Assembly (NCBI GenBank): GCA_023548195.1
Contig: JAJHZJ010000399.1
Coordinates: 8,127,100-8,191,099, forward strand
DNA length: 64,000 bases
DNA from: Bettongia penicillata ogilbyi
Lineage: Eukaryota; Chordata; Mammalia; Diprotodontia; Potoroidae
Direction: 5' to 3'
Shown here piece after piece: positions 24,065 through 33,690 of the stretch. The notes beneath the pieces are model-generated. The model was given only the letters and a program-made list of their open reading frames with translations, was not told the origin of the DNA and did no database searches. The position numbers and the translations under genes are program-made. How positions within the stretch are numbered: position 1 is the first letter of the stretch; every line of letters begins with the position of its first letter.

Positions 24065-25080
24065 AAACTTTTATAACAAATATGCATTCTTAAGCAAAAC
24101 AAATTAATATGTGTCATTCTTCAACTTTGTCTATCACCTCTCTGTCGGGAAGTGGGTAGCATGCTTCATTATTAAACCTCTGGAATTTTGGGTGATTGCT
24201 GCATTAATAAGTTCTTAAGTGTTTCAAAGTCATTTGTCTTTATAGAATGTTCATGTTAGTATATATCTTTTCTCCTGGTCCTGCTCACTCCACTGTGAAT
24301 CAGTTCGTATAGGTCATCCTAAGTTTCTCTGAAACCATCTCTTTTATCATTTCTCACAGAGCTATAATATTCCATTACAATTATATATATAATTTGATCA
24401 ACCATCCCCACTATTTGCTATAGCAAAAAGTTTTTCTAAATATTTTTGTACATAGAGATCTTTTCTTCTTTCTTTAATCTCTTTGGAGTACAAGCCTTGC
24501 AGTCGCATTGCTAGGACAGGGGGTGTTGGGGTGTGAGCTCGATTTTCACGTGAACAGTCTCGGGGTTAGGTAAAGGTGAGGGCTTCTAAACTGCAGAGCT
24601 CTCCCGAGGCCCCCCAGGGAACAGCTGGGGATTGAGGAGTGAAACACAAGCTATCTTGTTTTTCCACCTTTTCTCAGTGGGAACTTGCTGGGGAGAGCAT
24701 CCCACCCTTGAGGTTGGTCCGTGGTCTGAGCAGGTTTTATTAATTGGCTAAGGGACTGAGAGCGAACTATGTAGCTGGGAGAGCTTAACTGGGGACAGAA
24801 AAGCCTGAGAAGCGGGGTTTCCTCTCTCCTCAGAAAGGAGAAGGAGGCTCCCATAGGGAGAACTCGTCCTGCATGTCAACATGTAGCTTGTATTCATAAT
24901 AAAGCCTACACCTCTGCTTCACTTTGGTGGTCTCTTCTCCCATAAGTATATCCAGCTGATCACCGAAGACCTGGAATAGGTAAGAGGACCTGGCAGCCTA
25001 TGGCAATTAGGCCAGACAAGGCAGGTATGCACAGTTTAGTGACTTTGGGGGAAGAATGGTCACTATAACTGATAATATAA
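24065..25080 (-). mobile_element. L1 3' region, antisense, split by an LTR
   Basis: 24065-24523 carries 'atcacctctctgtcgggaag', 'ccattacaattatatatata' and 'caagccttgcagtcgcattg'. After the LTR the same L1 resumes at 25015 with 'ggtatgcacagtttagtgac'. The order matches the reversed L1 C-terminal/3' UTR region. Confidence 0.7.
24524..25014 (+). mobile_element. Solo LTR-like insertion (endogenous retrovirus type)
   Basis: About 490 bp that differs in composition from the L1 around it. It begins TGTTGGGGTGTGAG and ends ...GGCCA, keeps the TG...CA form of LTR ends, and has an AATAAA at 24898-24903 about 110 bp before the end. No internal retroviral genes flank it, so it would be a solo LTR. A clean 4-6 bp duplication is not visible: GACAGG on the left versus GACAAG on the right is the nearest. 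Confidence 0.55.
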
Positions 25081-25224
25081 GCATCAGCCCTGAATGACAT
25101 AATTATCATCAGTTTTGTTGCTTTTAATTGTTTTATTTATTCAGACTGTTGCAGTCCTTGTTTATATTGTTCCTTTGACTGTTTTCTTTCTGCTATATCA
25201 CCTCATACACTTCTTACTATGCTT

Positions 25225-25515
25225 CTATGAACTTGTCATTCCTTGTAGTATGTTAATAAACCAAGACTTGTTCATCCATTCCCAATTATTGGTTACACAA
25301 ATTGTTTCCATTATGTTATCATTATAAATAGTGCCACTATATTTTGTGTAAATATAGGTCTCTTTCTTTTCTTTTTTCCTTTTCTTTTCCTTTTCTTTTC
25401 TCTCATTCTTGGGGTTTAATCCCAGTAGTAGGCTCTTTGGGTGATATACATATGAAAAACTTAGTAAGTATTGACATAATTCCAAATTATCAAACTCTTC
25501 ACATTTATTCATTTC
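25225..25515 (-). mobile_element. L1 ORF2/3' UTR fragment, antisense, with TTTTCC tract
   Basis: 'catccattcccaattattgg' and 'ataaatagtgccactatatt' match the reversed L1 region. A (TTTTCC)n-like pyrimidine tract is at about 25363-25400. Confidence 0.6.
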
Positions 25516-25960
25516 CCTTTCAATTCTTCATGTGCAGCCTGCAGTGTTGTTGTTATTGTTCTCCTGATCAATAATAACACTTGAACAGGATGGGTTCATC
25601 CTCAAGTGTCTTTTCAAAATCAACCAACTAAATCCTGTAGAGGTTGGGTATTGTACATTTTCCCAAAAGTACTCTAGGTCTAATTGGTTAGTGACTAAGG
25701 AGAACTTTGAAGTCTTAAAGAGGAAGTACTCAAAAGAGTAGAATACAGGAGAAATGGAGATAGGCCTAAATATATATATTTATTTAAATTATATGCTCCC
25801 TCAAAGCAGGAAGCACAGGTCCTTGCTTTATAACTCAGTGGTAATCGAATGATTGTTACAGAAAACAACTGGCATTCCATAGGATGGCATCATTGTTATT
25901 ATTTTACATGAAGCATACAATATAGTAAGAGCATATAACACAAATATCTGTACTATGTGA
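25516..25960. other. No recognised element
   Basis: No repeat family or coding region recognised. Confidence 0.4.
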
Positions 25961-25964
25961 ATAA

Positions 25965-26105
25965 TGAATGAAACATTTAGAAAGTGCTTACTATGTGCAA
26001 AGCATTATACTGAAAACTAGAGAAACAAAGAAAAAAGTCAGACAGCCCCATTTTTCAAGTTCATATTCTAACAGAGAAGACAATACATATAAGAGGTTTT
26101 AGCTT
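25965..26105 (+). repeat. THER/MAR-type SINE fragment
   Basis: Shows 'agtgcttactatgtgcaaag' and 'gacagccccatttttcaagt' followed by 'tcatattctaacagagaaga'. Confidence 0.65.
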
Positions 26106-26519
26106 CAAGGGTGTTAGAAAGGCCCCATGGTCTTTAGGGGGTAACAGCAAAACAGATAGTAATATCTCTCATTTAATGTCATTTTTACTGATAAATTGTA
26201 ACAGTTTCTGATATTGAACCATTTAACAATGTCAAGGACTTTCTTTTCTGAATCTTTAGTAGATGTAGCAGTAGCACCTGCATGGGGAAGTTTCCAGGAT
26301 GTATTTCCATAGTGGTTGCTTCCCAGAATTATAGCTAAGGGAACATACCATTGCTAGTCCCAAAGCTGTTGGGCTCATGGTCCTGGCCTATCTCCACTGG
26401 ATCCCGAGGGGAGATGGTGGTCAAGATGGTGGTGGTAACAGTGGTTTAACTATTCTGGTATGTTATGTCAGATAACATGCTATGTGAGATTTTTAAAAAA
26501 TGGGGAAGGTATTATAGTA

Positions 26520-26700
26520 CCCTATATGGAATACTGAATTTGACTTCAGAGAACCTGATTTGTATTCTTGTTTTGTTACTAATGTGGGTGTATGACTTTG
26601 GAATAGTCAGTTCCTCACTCTGAGTTTTAGTTGTTTCATTTATGAAAATGAAGAGATTGCCTTTCCAGCTCTATCATGGTTCTAAATAGCAAATATTAGC
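26520..26700 (+). repeat. MIR-like SINE, decayed
   Basis: Keeps 'ttgtattcttgttttgttac', 'tatgactttggaatagtcag' and 'catttatgaaaatgaagaga', the MIR core order in sense orientation. Confidence 0.6.
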
Positions 26701-27599
26701 TTAAAGCAAGGCAACAATTTCTGTAATCAACTCTGGGTTTTAATAACTAGCAGCCAATGCAATAATTTCTTGTCTGAAATTATTTTTTTTTATTCATTTA
26801 TTTATTTATTTAGCTTTTTACATTCATTTTCACAAATTTTTGGGTTCCAAATTTTCTCCCCTTTTATCCCCTCCCCCCACCCCAATACCCCAAGCAATCT
26901 AATTTTCCCTATCTCCCATCTGTCCTCTGTCATCCCTCCCTTCCCTTGTCTCTATCTTCTCTTTTCTCCTGTAGGGCCAGATGACTTTCTATTCCTCATT
27001 AACTGTATGTCTTCTTTCCTACTTACAACAACAATACTAAACAATTGTTCCTAAAACTTTGAGTTCCAAATTCTCCCCATCCCTCCCTCCCCACCTATTC
27101 CCTTTGGTGCGGCAGGCAATTCATTATAGGCCATATCTGTGTAGCTTTGCAAATGACCTTCCTGATAGTCGTGTTGTGTAAGACTAACTGAATTGCCATC
27201 CCTCCTAACCTGCCCCTCATTGTTTCTCTTCTGTCCTTTGATCCTGTCCCTCCCCAAGTGTTGACTTTCAATTGCTCCCTCCTCCCTTTGCCCTCCCTTC
27301 CATCATCCCCCCCCAATATCTCCTTCTCCCCCGCTTTCTTATACTGTAAGATAGGTTTTCATACCAAAATGAGTGTGCATTTCACTCCTTCGTTTAGTCA
27401 AATGTGATGAGGGTAAACTTTTGTTTCTTTGTTTGTTTGTTTTTTTCCTCAGCTCTCCTCTTTTTCCCTCCACTAAAAACATCTCCTACTTGCCTCTTAA
27501 ATGACATATAGTTACTCCCTTCCATTTCCCCCTCTTTCCTCTCACTACATTTCTCTCTCACCATTTACCTTAATTTCTTTTAAGGTATGGTCCCATCCT

Positions 27600-27690
27600 A
27601 TTCAGTTCAATCTGTGCTCTCTATCTCTGCATGTGAATGCATGTGTGTATGTGTGTGCATGCGTGTACATGTGTATGTGTGGTCCCACCA
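27600..27690 (+). repeat. TG/TATG microsatellite inside HAL1 copy 3 3' UTR
   Basis: Imperfect TG/TATG/TGCA run on the + strand (CA on the element strand), at the equivalent place to the CA runs of the other copies. Confidence 0.8.
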
Positions 27691-27815
27691 ACCACCCAGA
27701 TACTGAAAAGTTTTAAGAGTTAGAAATATTGTCCTTCCCTGTATGAATGCAAACAGTTCATTTCTGGTAAGTCCCTTAATACTTCTCCTTGCTGTTTACT
27801 TTTGCATGCTTCCTC

Positions 27816-28923
27816 TCATTCTTGTGTTTGAAAGTCAAATTTTCTTTTCAGCTCTGGTCTTTTCATTAAGAATGATTGAAAGTCCTCTGTTTCATTGAAA
27901 GACCATATTTTCCCTTGAAGTATTATACTCAGTTTAGCTGGGTAGGTGATTCTTGGTTTCAGTCCTAGTTCCTTTGCCTTCTGAAATATCCTATTCCACG
28001 TCCTTCGATCCCTTAATGTAGAAGCTGCTAGATCTTGGGTTATCCTGATTGTATTTCCACAGTACTGGAATTGTTTCTTTCTAGCTACCTGCAAGATTTT
28101 TTCCTTGAGCTGGGAGTTCTGGAATTTGGCCACAATGTTCCTAGGAGTTTCTCTTTTTGGATCTCTTTCAGGTGGTGATCGATGGATTCTTTCAATACTT
28201 ATTTTGCCCTCTGGTCCTAGAATGTCAGGGCAGTTTTCCTTGATAATTTCATGCAAGACGATGTCTAGGCTCTTTTTTTGATCATGGCTTTCAGGTAGTC
28301 CCATAATTTTTAAGTTGTCTCTCCTTGATCTATTTTCCAGGTCAGTTGTTTTTCCCATGAGATATTTCACATTCTCTTCCATTTTATCGTTCTTTTGGTT
28401 TTGTTTGGTGATTTCTTGGTTTCTCATAAAGTCATTAGACTCCATCTGTTCCATTCTAATTTTGAGAGAACTATTAAATTCAGTGAGCTTTTGAGCCTCT
28501 TTTTCCATTTGGCTCATTCTGCTTTTGAATGCATTCTTCTCCTCATTGGCTTTTTGAACCTCTTTTGCCAATTGAGTGAGCCTATTTTTCAAGGTGTTAA
28601 TTTCCTCAGCATTTTTTTGGGTCTCCTTTACCAAGATATTGACCTTTTTTTCATACTCTTCTTGCATCTTTGTCATTTCTCTTCCCAGTCTTTCCTCCAC
28701 CTGTCTAACTTGCTTTTCAAAATCCTTTTTAAGCTCTTCCAAGGCCTGAGCCCACCCAACACCCCCCCTGGGGTGTCTGGGGTACTGAGGCCCCGCCCTC
28801 CACATCTTTCCCTGATGGGAAAAATACGTTCTCGTCCTCCCCATCAGATCCGAAGGTCGGGATCATTTGCATTTGTTGGAAAAAACTCTCTAAAGTCTTA
28901 TTTTTCTTCCCCTTTCTAGGCAT
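27816..28923 (-). pseudogene. HAL1 copy 3 ORF1, near intact, one-base frameshift
   Basis: L1 ORF1p-like RNA chaperone of about 369 codons. The start is the ATG at 28923-28921 (MPRKGKKNKTLESFF). The only lesion seen is a seven-G run (C7 on the + strand, 28762-28768) where six would keep the frame; after it the reading frame is open for about 310 codons to the normal end FDFQTQE. Residues about 58-195 are coiled coil, RRDNLKIMGLPE begins the RNA-recognition domain, and PRITYPAKLS lies in the C-terminal domain. The codon that is TGA in copies 1 and 5 is CGA here. Residues 8-15 (NKTLESFF) resemble a PCNA-interaction box. Confidence 0.88.
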
Positions 28924-29049
28924 TTTCCCAGCCAGTTACTTGACTTCTGAGATTCCTTTCCACCCCCGCCTGGATCCGCCCAGCTAGTGCTTGGCCTCTG
29001 AGATTCAAATGCGCTTTCCCGCGGCAAGCTTTAGTTCTGGCGCAGGGGT

Positions 29050-29765
29050 GGGGGCAGGGCCGCCTCCTAAACTTGGGCCCTCAGGGGCTTTCTGCAGAGA
29101 CTTTCAGGAACGGAGCGGGTGGGGGCGGGGTGGGGGGCCCTCCCGCCTGCTATGCTCAGCTCCCTTGGGGGTTTTATTCAGAGGTGTTCAGCAGTAGAGC
29201 AGGGTGGGGGCAGGGCCGTCTCCCCTGCTCGGCTCCCTCAGGTTGGAAAGACCTTCAGTATTGAAGATCCTACCTGCTGCTGGGGGATTCCTGAGACCCG
29301 GGCCGTTGCCGCCTCAGCCGCCCGCCCACGCCTCTGCCTCCGCCGCTTCCTGCCCCCGTCTCTGCCGCAGCCGCTTCCTCCCGAGGGGGCCCGAGTCACA
29401 GAGACGCTCCGCTCCCCTCCCCTATCGCAGCCTTCTTTCTTACTGACCTGTAGCTTCTGTGGGCGGAGGGACATTCCCGGCTGCCGGAGCTTCCCCCGGA
29501 GCTTTCCTCTCTGAAGTCTGCTCGGGTCAGCTTCTCTGGGGCCGTGGCCAGGGGTGGGGGTGGGGTCCGCTTTCCGGAGTGCGATGGACCTCGGGGACGG
29601 CTCTCCAGGGCTCAGTGGAACGGAAATCTCTTCCCCTATGTTTATGCACCCCCTGCAGAGATTCAGAATTTATGGGGATCTCCTTTTACCTCAATTCCAT
29701 GGGTTTTGGGCTCGGAGCTCGTAAATGTGCGTCCTTCTACTCCGCCATCTTGGCTCCGCCCCCCC
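29050..29765 (-). promoter_or_regulatory. CpG-rich HAL1 5' UTR promoter region
   Basis: The most GC- and CpG-rich stretch of the window, against an AT-rich background. It has many CCGCC/GGCGG-type boxes and ends at the element 5' terminus with GCCATCTTGG (29744-29753), the reverse of a YY1 site. In L1 elements a YY1 site in this position sets the transcription start. Promoter activity here is inferred. Confidence 0.6.
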
Positions 29766-29776
29766 GAAATTATTTT

Positions 29777-29934
29777 AAAAGCCTTCCATGATAAAGCCCA
29801 TTTCAGGCTCCAATGGCTTTATATCCAAGGAAAAAATTTAATTGCAACAAACTGTATACAAAAACATCTCCAGATTTTAGTGTTAAGTTATATGTTTACT
29901 TTATTTCAGAAGGCACATGGTAGACATGAGTAAT
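29777..29934. other. Unrecognised flank of HAL1 copy 3
   Basis: No element seen; continues the sequence left of 26776 when HAL1 copy 3 is removed. Confidence 0.4.
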
Positions 29935-29937
29935 TAT

Positions 29938-30168
29938 AATAGCTAACATTTAAGGTTTGCAAAGCACCTTACAAATATTATCTCATTTGATCCTCACAAG
30001 AACCCTGGGTAGTAGGTGTTATTAATATCTCCATTTTGCAGATAAGGAAACTGAGGCTGACAGGGCTAAGTGATTTGCCCAGGGTCACATAGCTAATAAG
30101 TATCTGAGATTGGATTTTACCTCAGGTCTTCCTGATGCCAGGTCCAGAGCTCTAACTGCCCCACACAT
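29938..30168 (-). repeat. MIR SINE, antisense, well preserved
   Basis: 'gcaaagcaccttacaaatat', 'ttttgcagataaggaaactg', 'ttgcccagggtcacatagct' and 'ggtcttcctgatgccaggtc' give a nearly complete reversed MIR. Confidence 0.85.
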
Positions 30169-30234
30169 TGTTAATTAAGAATTGAACTGGAGCAGGGAAG
30201 AAAGGATGTTATCAAAGAAATGTATAACTGCAAA

Positions 30235-30835
30235 ATAAAGTCTATATCCCAAAGACATCCAAGAAAAGGGGGAAAGGATTTATTTGCCCAAAAATATTAA
30301 TAGCAGTTCTTTCTGTGTTGGCTAATTGGCTAGGATGCCCATCAATGGGACAATGGCTAAACAAGCTCTGGTGTGTGATTGTGATGGAAACTCATTGTGT
30401 TATAAGGAATGACAAGCAGGATGATTTCAGAAAAACCTGGAAAGACTTACATGAACTGATGCATAGAGAAGTGCACAGAATGTTGTACACAGAAACAGCA
30501 ATATTGTTTGATAAAAAACTGCGAGTAATTTAGCTATTTTTGGCAATACAATGATTCAAGATAATCCCAAAGGACTGATGATGAAGCATACTATCTGCTG
30601 CCAGAGAAGAAGTGATATTTTTAGAATGCAGACTAAATAATGCTATTTTTCACTTTCTTTCTTTAAGTCTTCTTATACAAAATGACTAATATGGAAATGT
30701 TTTATATAATTGTACATGTATAGCCTATGTCTGTCTGATTGCTTTCTGTCTCAGGGAGGGGTGAGGGTAAGGAGAAAGGGAAGAAGAGATAGATTTGGAA
30801 GTCAAAACTTTAAATAAAAGTGTAAAAAAAAAAAA
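30235..30835 (+). mobile_element. 5'-truncated L1 3' end
   Basis: Starts near 'tatatcccaaagacatccaa', runs through 'aggatgcccatcaatgggac' and 'aaaaacctggaaagacttac' and the L1 3' UTR, and ends in a 12-base A tract at 30824-30835. Confidence 0.8.
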
Positions 30836-30943
30836 GGTGGCCCAGTTACATAGTGAGAGCAAGAAATAACCAAAGGAAAGCTTGTTGGGACCACTGGTAA
30901 TATGGAATATCAAAAGACATAGAGTTGGGGTTCCTGCAGTCCC

Positions 30944-30961
30944 TGAATATGTGTATATGCA

Positions 30962-31009
<48 letters not shown>

Positions 31010-31068
31010 TATATGTATGTACACATGTATGTGTATATATTGTGTGTGTGCATATATACATATATAGT
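30944..31068 (+). repeat. TA/CA/TG microsatellite
   Basis: Long TA run next to a CA run and mixed TATG/TG units. ORFs on both strands here are artefacts. Confidence 0.95.
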
Positions 31069-31215
31069 TTTATTTCAATATAATTGACTTCCTTTTTAAT
31101 CCTATGCAATTCTTTTGCATTTAAAAACATTGGTTGGAGAGGGGGTCCATAAGCTTCACTAGACTGCCAAAGTTACTCATGACACCAGAAAAATGTTAAG
31201 AGACCCCAGTCTAAA
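31065..31215 (+). repeat. Unnamed interspersed repeat, copy a
   Basis: 'tttcaatataattgacttcc', 'tgcatttaaaaacattggtt' and 'ccataagcttcactagactg' match the copies at 42195-42345 (same strand) and 50175-50330 (opposite strand). The family is old and I cannot name it. Confidence 0.65.
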
Positions 31216-31384
31216 GCAAAGTATACAGAGCCTGTAGGTATGACATATGGGAGAGAATAGGCAAGGGAAGTTCTGACTACATTGAGAGACCCACTATTGA
31301 AAAGGAATACCAATGCCAATGAAATAATAGACCCATTAAAGTATCAAAGTAAATCAACTTAGAAAGAGCAATGGGTAAAAGTTG

Positions 31385-31895
31385 TGGAGAAAGATTTTCA
31401 TTGGAGATTTGGAAGAACTTTCTAACTACTCAAGCTATCCAAAATTGAAAATGGGAGAGCTTCAGTAGATTACTAGAGGTAGTCAAGCAAAGGCTGGATG
31501 AGTATTGCCAGGTATGTTGTACAGTTATCCTTCCACATAGAGGGAGTTAGGGGTGCCATAAAAGTTTTTGGTCCTCCCTTACTACCAGAGAAGAATTCTG
31601 AATATTATGGTATTAAAAGATAAAATACATGAGAGTATAAAACACTACACATACATTTTATGCATTTCTGAATTTCTAAACTTCTCTGATGACCTTTGTG
31701 TGTTGTCTTCCATAAAACTCTCCCCAAAAATCCCATTTAATTTCTTATACCAACTACATGTTAAAGCAATAATGGGGAAAATCGTGATATAGAAGGGATA
31801 ACTGTAGACAGAAGTGAATCCTTATTCAGGTATGACTTGACCTACATAACCTTTGAATCTGATGAATTTGATTCTATGATCTGGGTACTCTTTCA
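31385..31895 (+). mobile_element. L3/CR1-type 3' end, split by a DNA transposon
   Basis: The left part (31385-31521) has 'ttggaagaactttctaacta' and 'gtcaagcaaaggctggatga'; the right part (31805-31895) has 'gaatccttattcaggtatga' and ends with 'tttgattctatgatctg'. Removing 31522-31806 restores a continuous L3 3' end. Confidence 0.75.
31522..31804. mobile_element. 283-bp inverted-repeat DNA transposon (MITE), TA duplication
   Basis: Begins CAGTTATCCTTCCACAT and ends with a sequence whose reverse complement begins CAGTTATCCCTTCTATAT, so the ends are imperfect inverted repeats of about 17 bp. It is flanked by TA at 31520-31521 and 31805-31806. TA duplication plus a CAGT start points to the Tc1/mariner superfamily (pogo/Tigger-like). 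It carries no transposase; the 74-aa ORF inside has no known motif. Confidence 0.7.
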
Positions 31896-32636
31896 ATGGT
31901 AAGAGTTTTATTACAGGGACTTCTGAGATCTAAGATGGTGGAGTAAGAAGTAACTTGCTCTCACCTTCCCTTATTGACCTCTAAAAGCCCAGAAAATTTC
32001 ACCCAGGAAAAATCCTGGAAGAGTTGAACCAGCAGAAAGATGTAGTGCAGCAGTCTTGTGATTCAGAAAAGTTGGGGGACTAATGAAAAAGGTCCCACTC
32101 ACTCTGGGGAAGGGAGAGCAGTATAGGACAGGAGATGTCCCAACAAGCAAGCAGCAAGCCCCAACTCAACAAACCAGGGGGAAATGCTGAGCCCTAGGGT
32201 GGTGGAGCAAGCAAGCACCAACACCAGGACCTCCAAGTGCCTCACCATAGGCAGGGGAACCAATTAACACCAGGTGAGAAAACCATCATGTGCTCTTTGG
32301 GGCAGGCATCCTCCAGCAGTCAAACCTCCTTGTGCTTCAGTACAACTCCAAGAGGCATGGCTACAGGCAGGCAGGCATCCTCTGGCAGCAAAGCCTTATA
32401 GTCCTCCTCCAGGGACCAGACCCCCCAGAACACCCCAAGAACTTCAGTCTTGCTGACCCCACTTCCAACCAAGTTAAGCTGCCAGATCCCTACAGTCTCC
32501 AGGTACCAGCACCTGAGACCCCAGCACACAAAGCTAGTAACCAAGTCCCAGCCCCTATCACAAGAAGCTCTGGTCAGTGTCCCCTCTACTCCAGTAGAAG
32601 ACCTCAAATTTAAAAGTCAGAAAATAGGCAAACACC

Positions 32637-33690
32637 ATGAACAAAAAGCAGAAACAGACAATGACCATTCCTACTATGGGGAAAGGGAAGATCAAGTCAT
32701 GAATTCAGAAGAGAACAACCCTGTCAATATTTACACATCCAAAACCTCAAAGGGGAATATGAACTGGTCTCAAGTCCCAGAAGCCTTCTTAGAAGAGATC
32801 AAGAAGGATATTAAAAGTCAAATAACAGAGGTAGAAGAAAAATTCGGAAAAGAAATGAGAGGTATGCAAAAGAGAGCCAATAGCTTAGAAAAGGAGGAAC
32901 AAAAATAGACTGTAGAAAACAAGTTCTTAAAAAGTAGAATTGGGCAAATGGAAAAGGAGGCACAAAAACTCACTGAAGAGAGGAACTCCTTCGAAAGTAA
33001 AATGAGGCAAATGGAAAAGAAGGTTCAAAATCTAATTGAAGAAAACAACTCATTCAGAATTGGAACTGAGTGATTGAAAGCTAATGACTTTGAGACATGA
33101 AGAATCAGTGAAACAAAATCAAAAGACTGAAAAAATAGAAAAAACGAAACATAAAACACCTCATAGGAAAAGACTTGGAAAATAGATCTAGAAGAGATAA
33201 TTTAAAAATTATTGCTCTGTCTGAAAGGCATGAAGAAAAAAAGATCATGGACAGTATCTTTCAAGAAATCATCAAGGAAAACTGCACTGAGGTCCTAGAA
33301 CTAGAGGGTAAAATAATCATTGAATGAATCCACTGATCACCTCCTGAAAGAGATCCCAAATTGAAAACTCCAAGAAATATTGTAGCCAAATTCCAAAAGT
33401 ATCAGGCAAAGAGAAAATACTGCAATCAGCCAGAAAGAAACAATGAAAATATCATGTAATCACAATCAAGATTATACAGAACCTTGCAGCTTCCACATTA
33501 AATGATCAGAGAGTCTGGAATATGATATTACATAAGACAAAGGAGCTTGGATGACAACCAAGGATCAATACCTAGTGAAATTGAATGTAATCTTTCATGG
33601 GAAGAGATGGACATTCAATGAAATAAGCAACTTCCAAACCTTCCTGGTGAAAAGACCAGAACTCAACAAAATTTGATCTTCAAATAAAAG
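32637..33690 (+). pseudogene. L1 ORF1, heavily decayed
   Basis: Probable start MNKKQKQT at 32637. Frameshifts move the coding to another frame, where SKGNMNWSQVPEAFLEEIKKDI and EVEEKFGKEMRGMQKRANSL give the coiled-coil start. Later islands keep the order of L1 ORF1p: a Glu/Lys coiled coil near 32930-33060, 'ctagaagagataatttaaaa' (RDNLK box) near 33190, and a C-terminal end near 33650. Several stops and shifts exclude function. It lacks the MPRKGKKNKT start of the HAL1 ORF1s. Confidence 0.75.

Larger units (their letters stand above)
26787..29765 (-). mobile_element. HAL1 copy 3, full length, CpG-rich 5' UTR
   Basis: TSD 'gaaattatttt' lies at 26776-26786 and 29766-29776; on the element strand the insertion point reads TTTT/AAAA, the L1 endonuclease preference. 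The 5' end is at 29765 with a YY1-like motif at 29744-29753. The 5' UTR covers 28924-29765, ORF1 28923-27816, and the 3' UTR ends at the T-run at 26787. The N-terminal codons and 5' UTR differ from copies 1, 2, 4 and 5, so this is a separate subfamily. Confidence 0.92.

Noticed and set aside
28395..28919. 174-codon ORF on the + strand (also 129, 105 and 80 codons in other HAL1 copies)
   Set aside because: Antisense shadow of the HAL1 ORF1 coiled coil. Lys/Glu-rich codons read backwards give Phe/Leu-rich frames with few stops.
29119..29514. Pro/Ser/Arg-rich ORFs near the GC-rich region
   Set aside because: A GC-rich HAL1 5' UTR has few stop codons by chance; several frames and both strands are open together.
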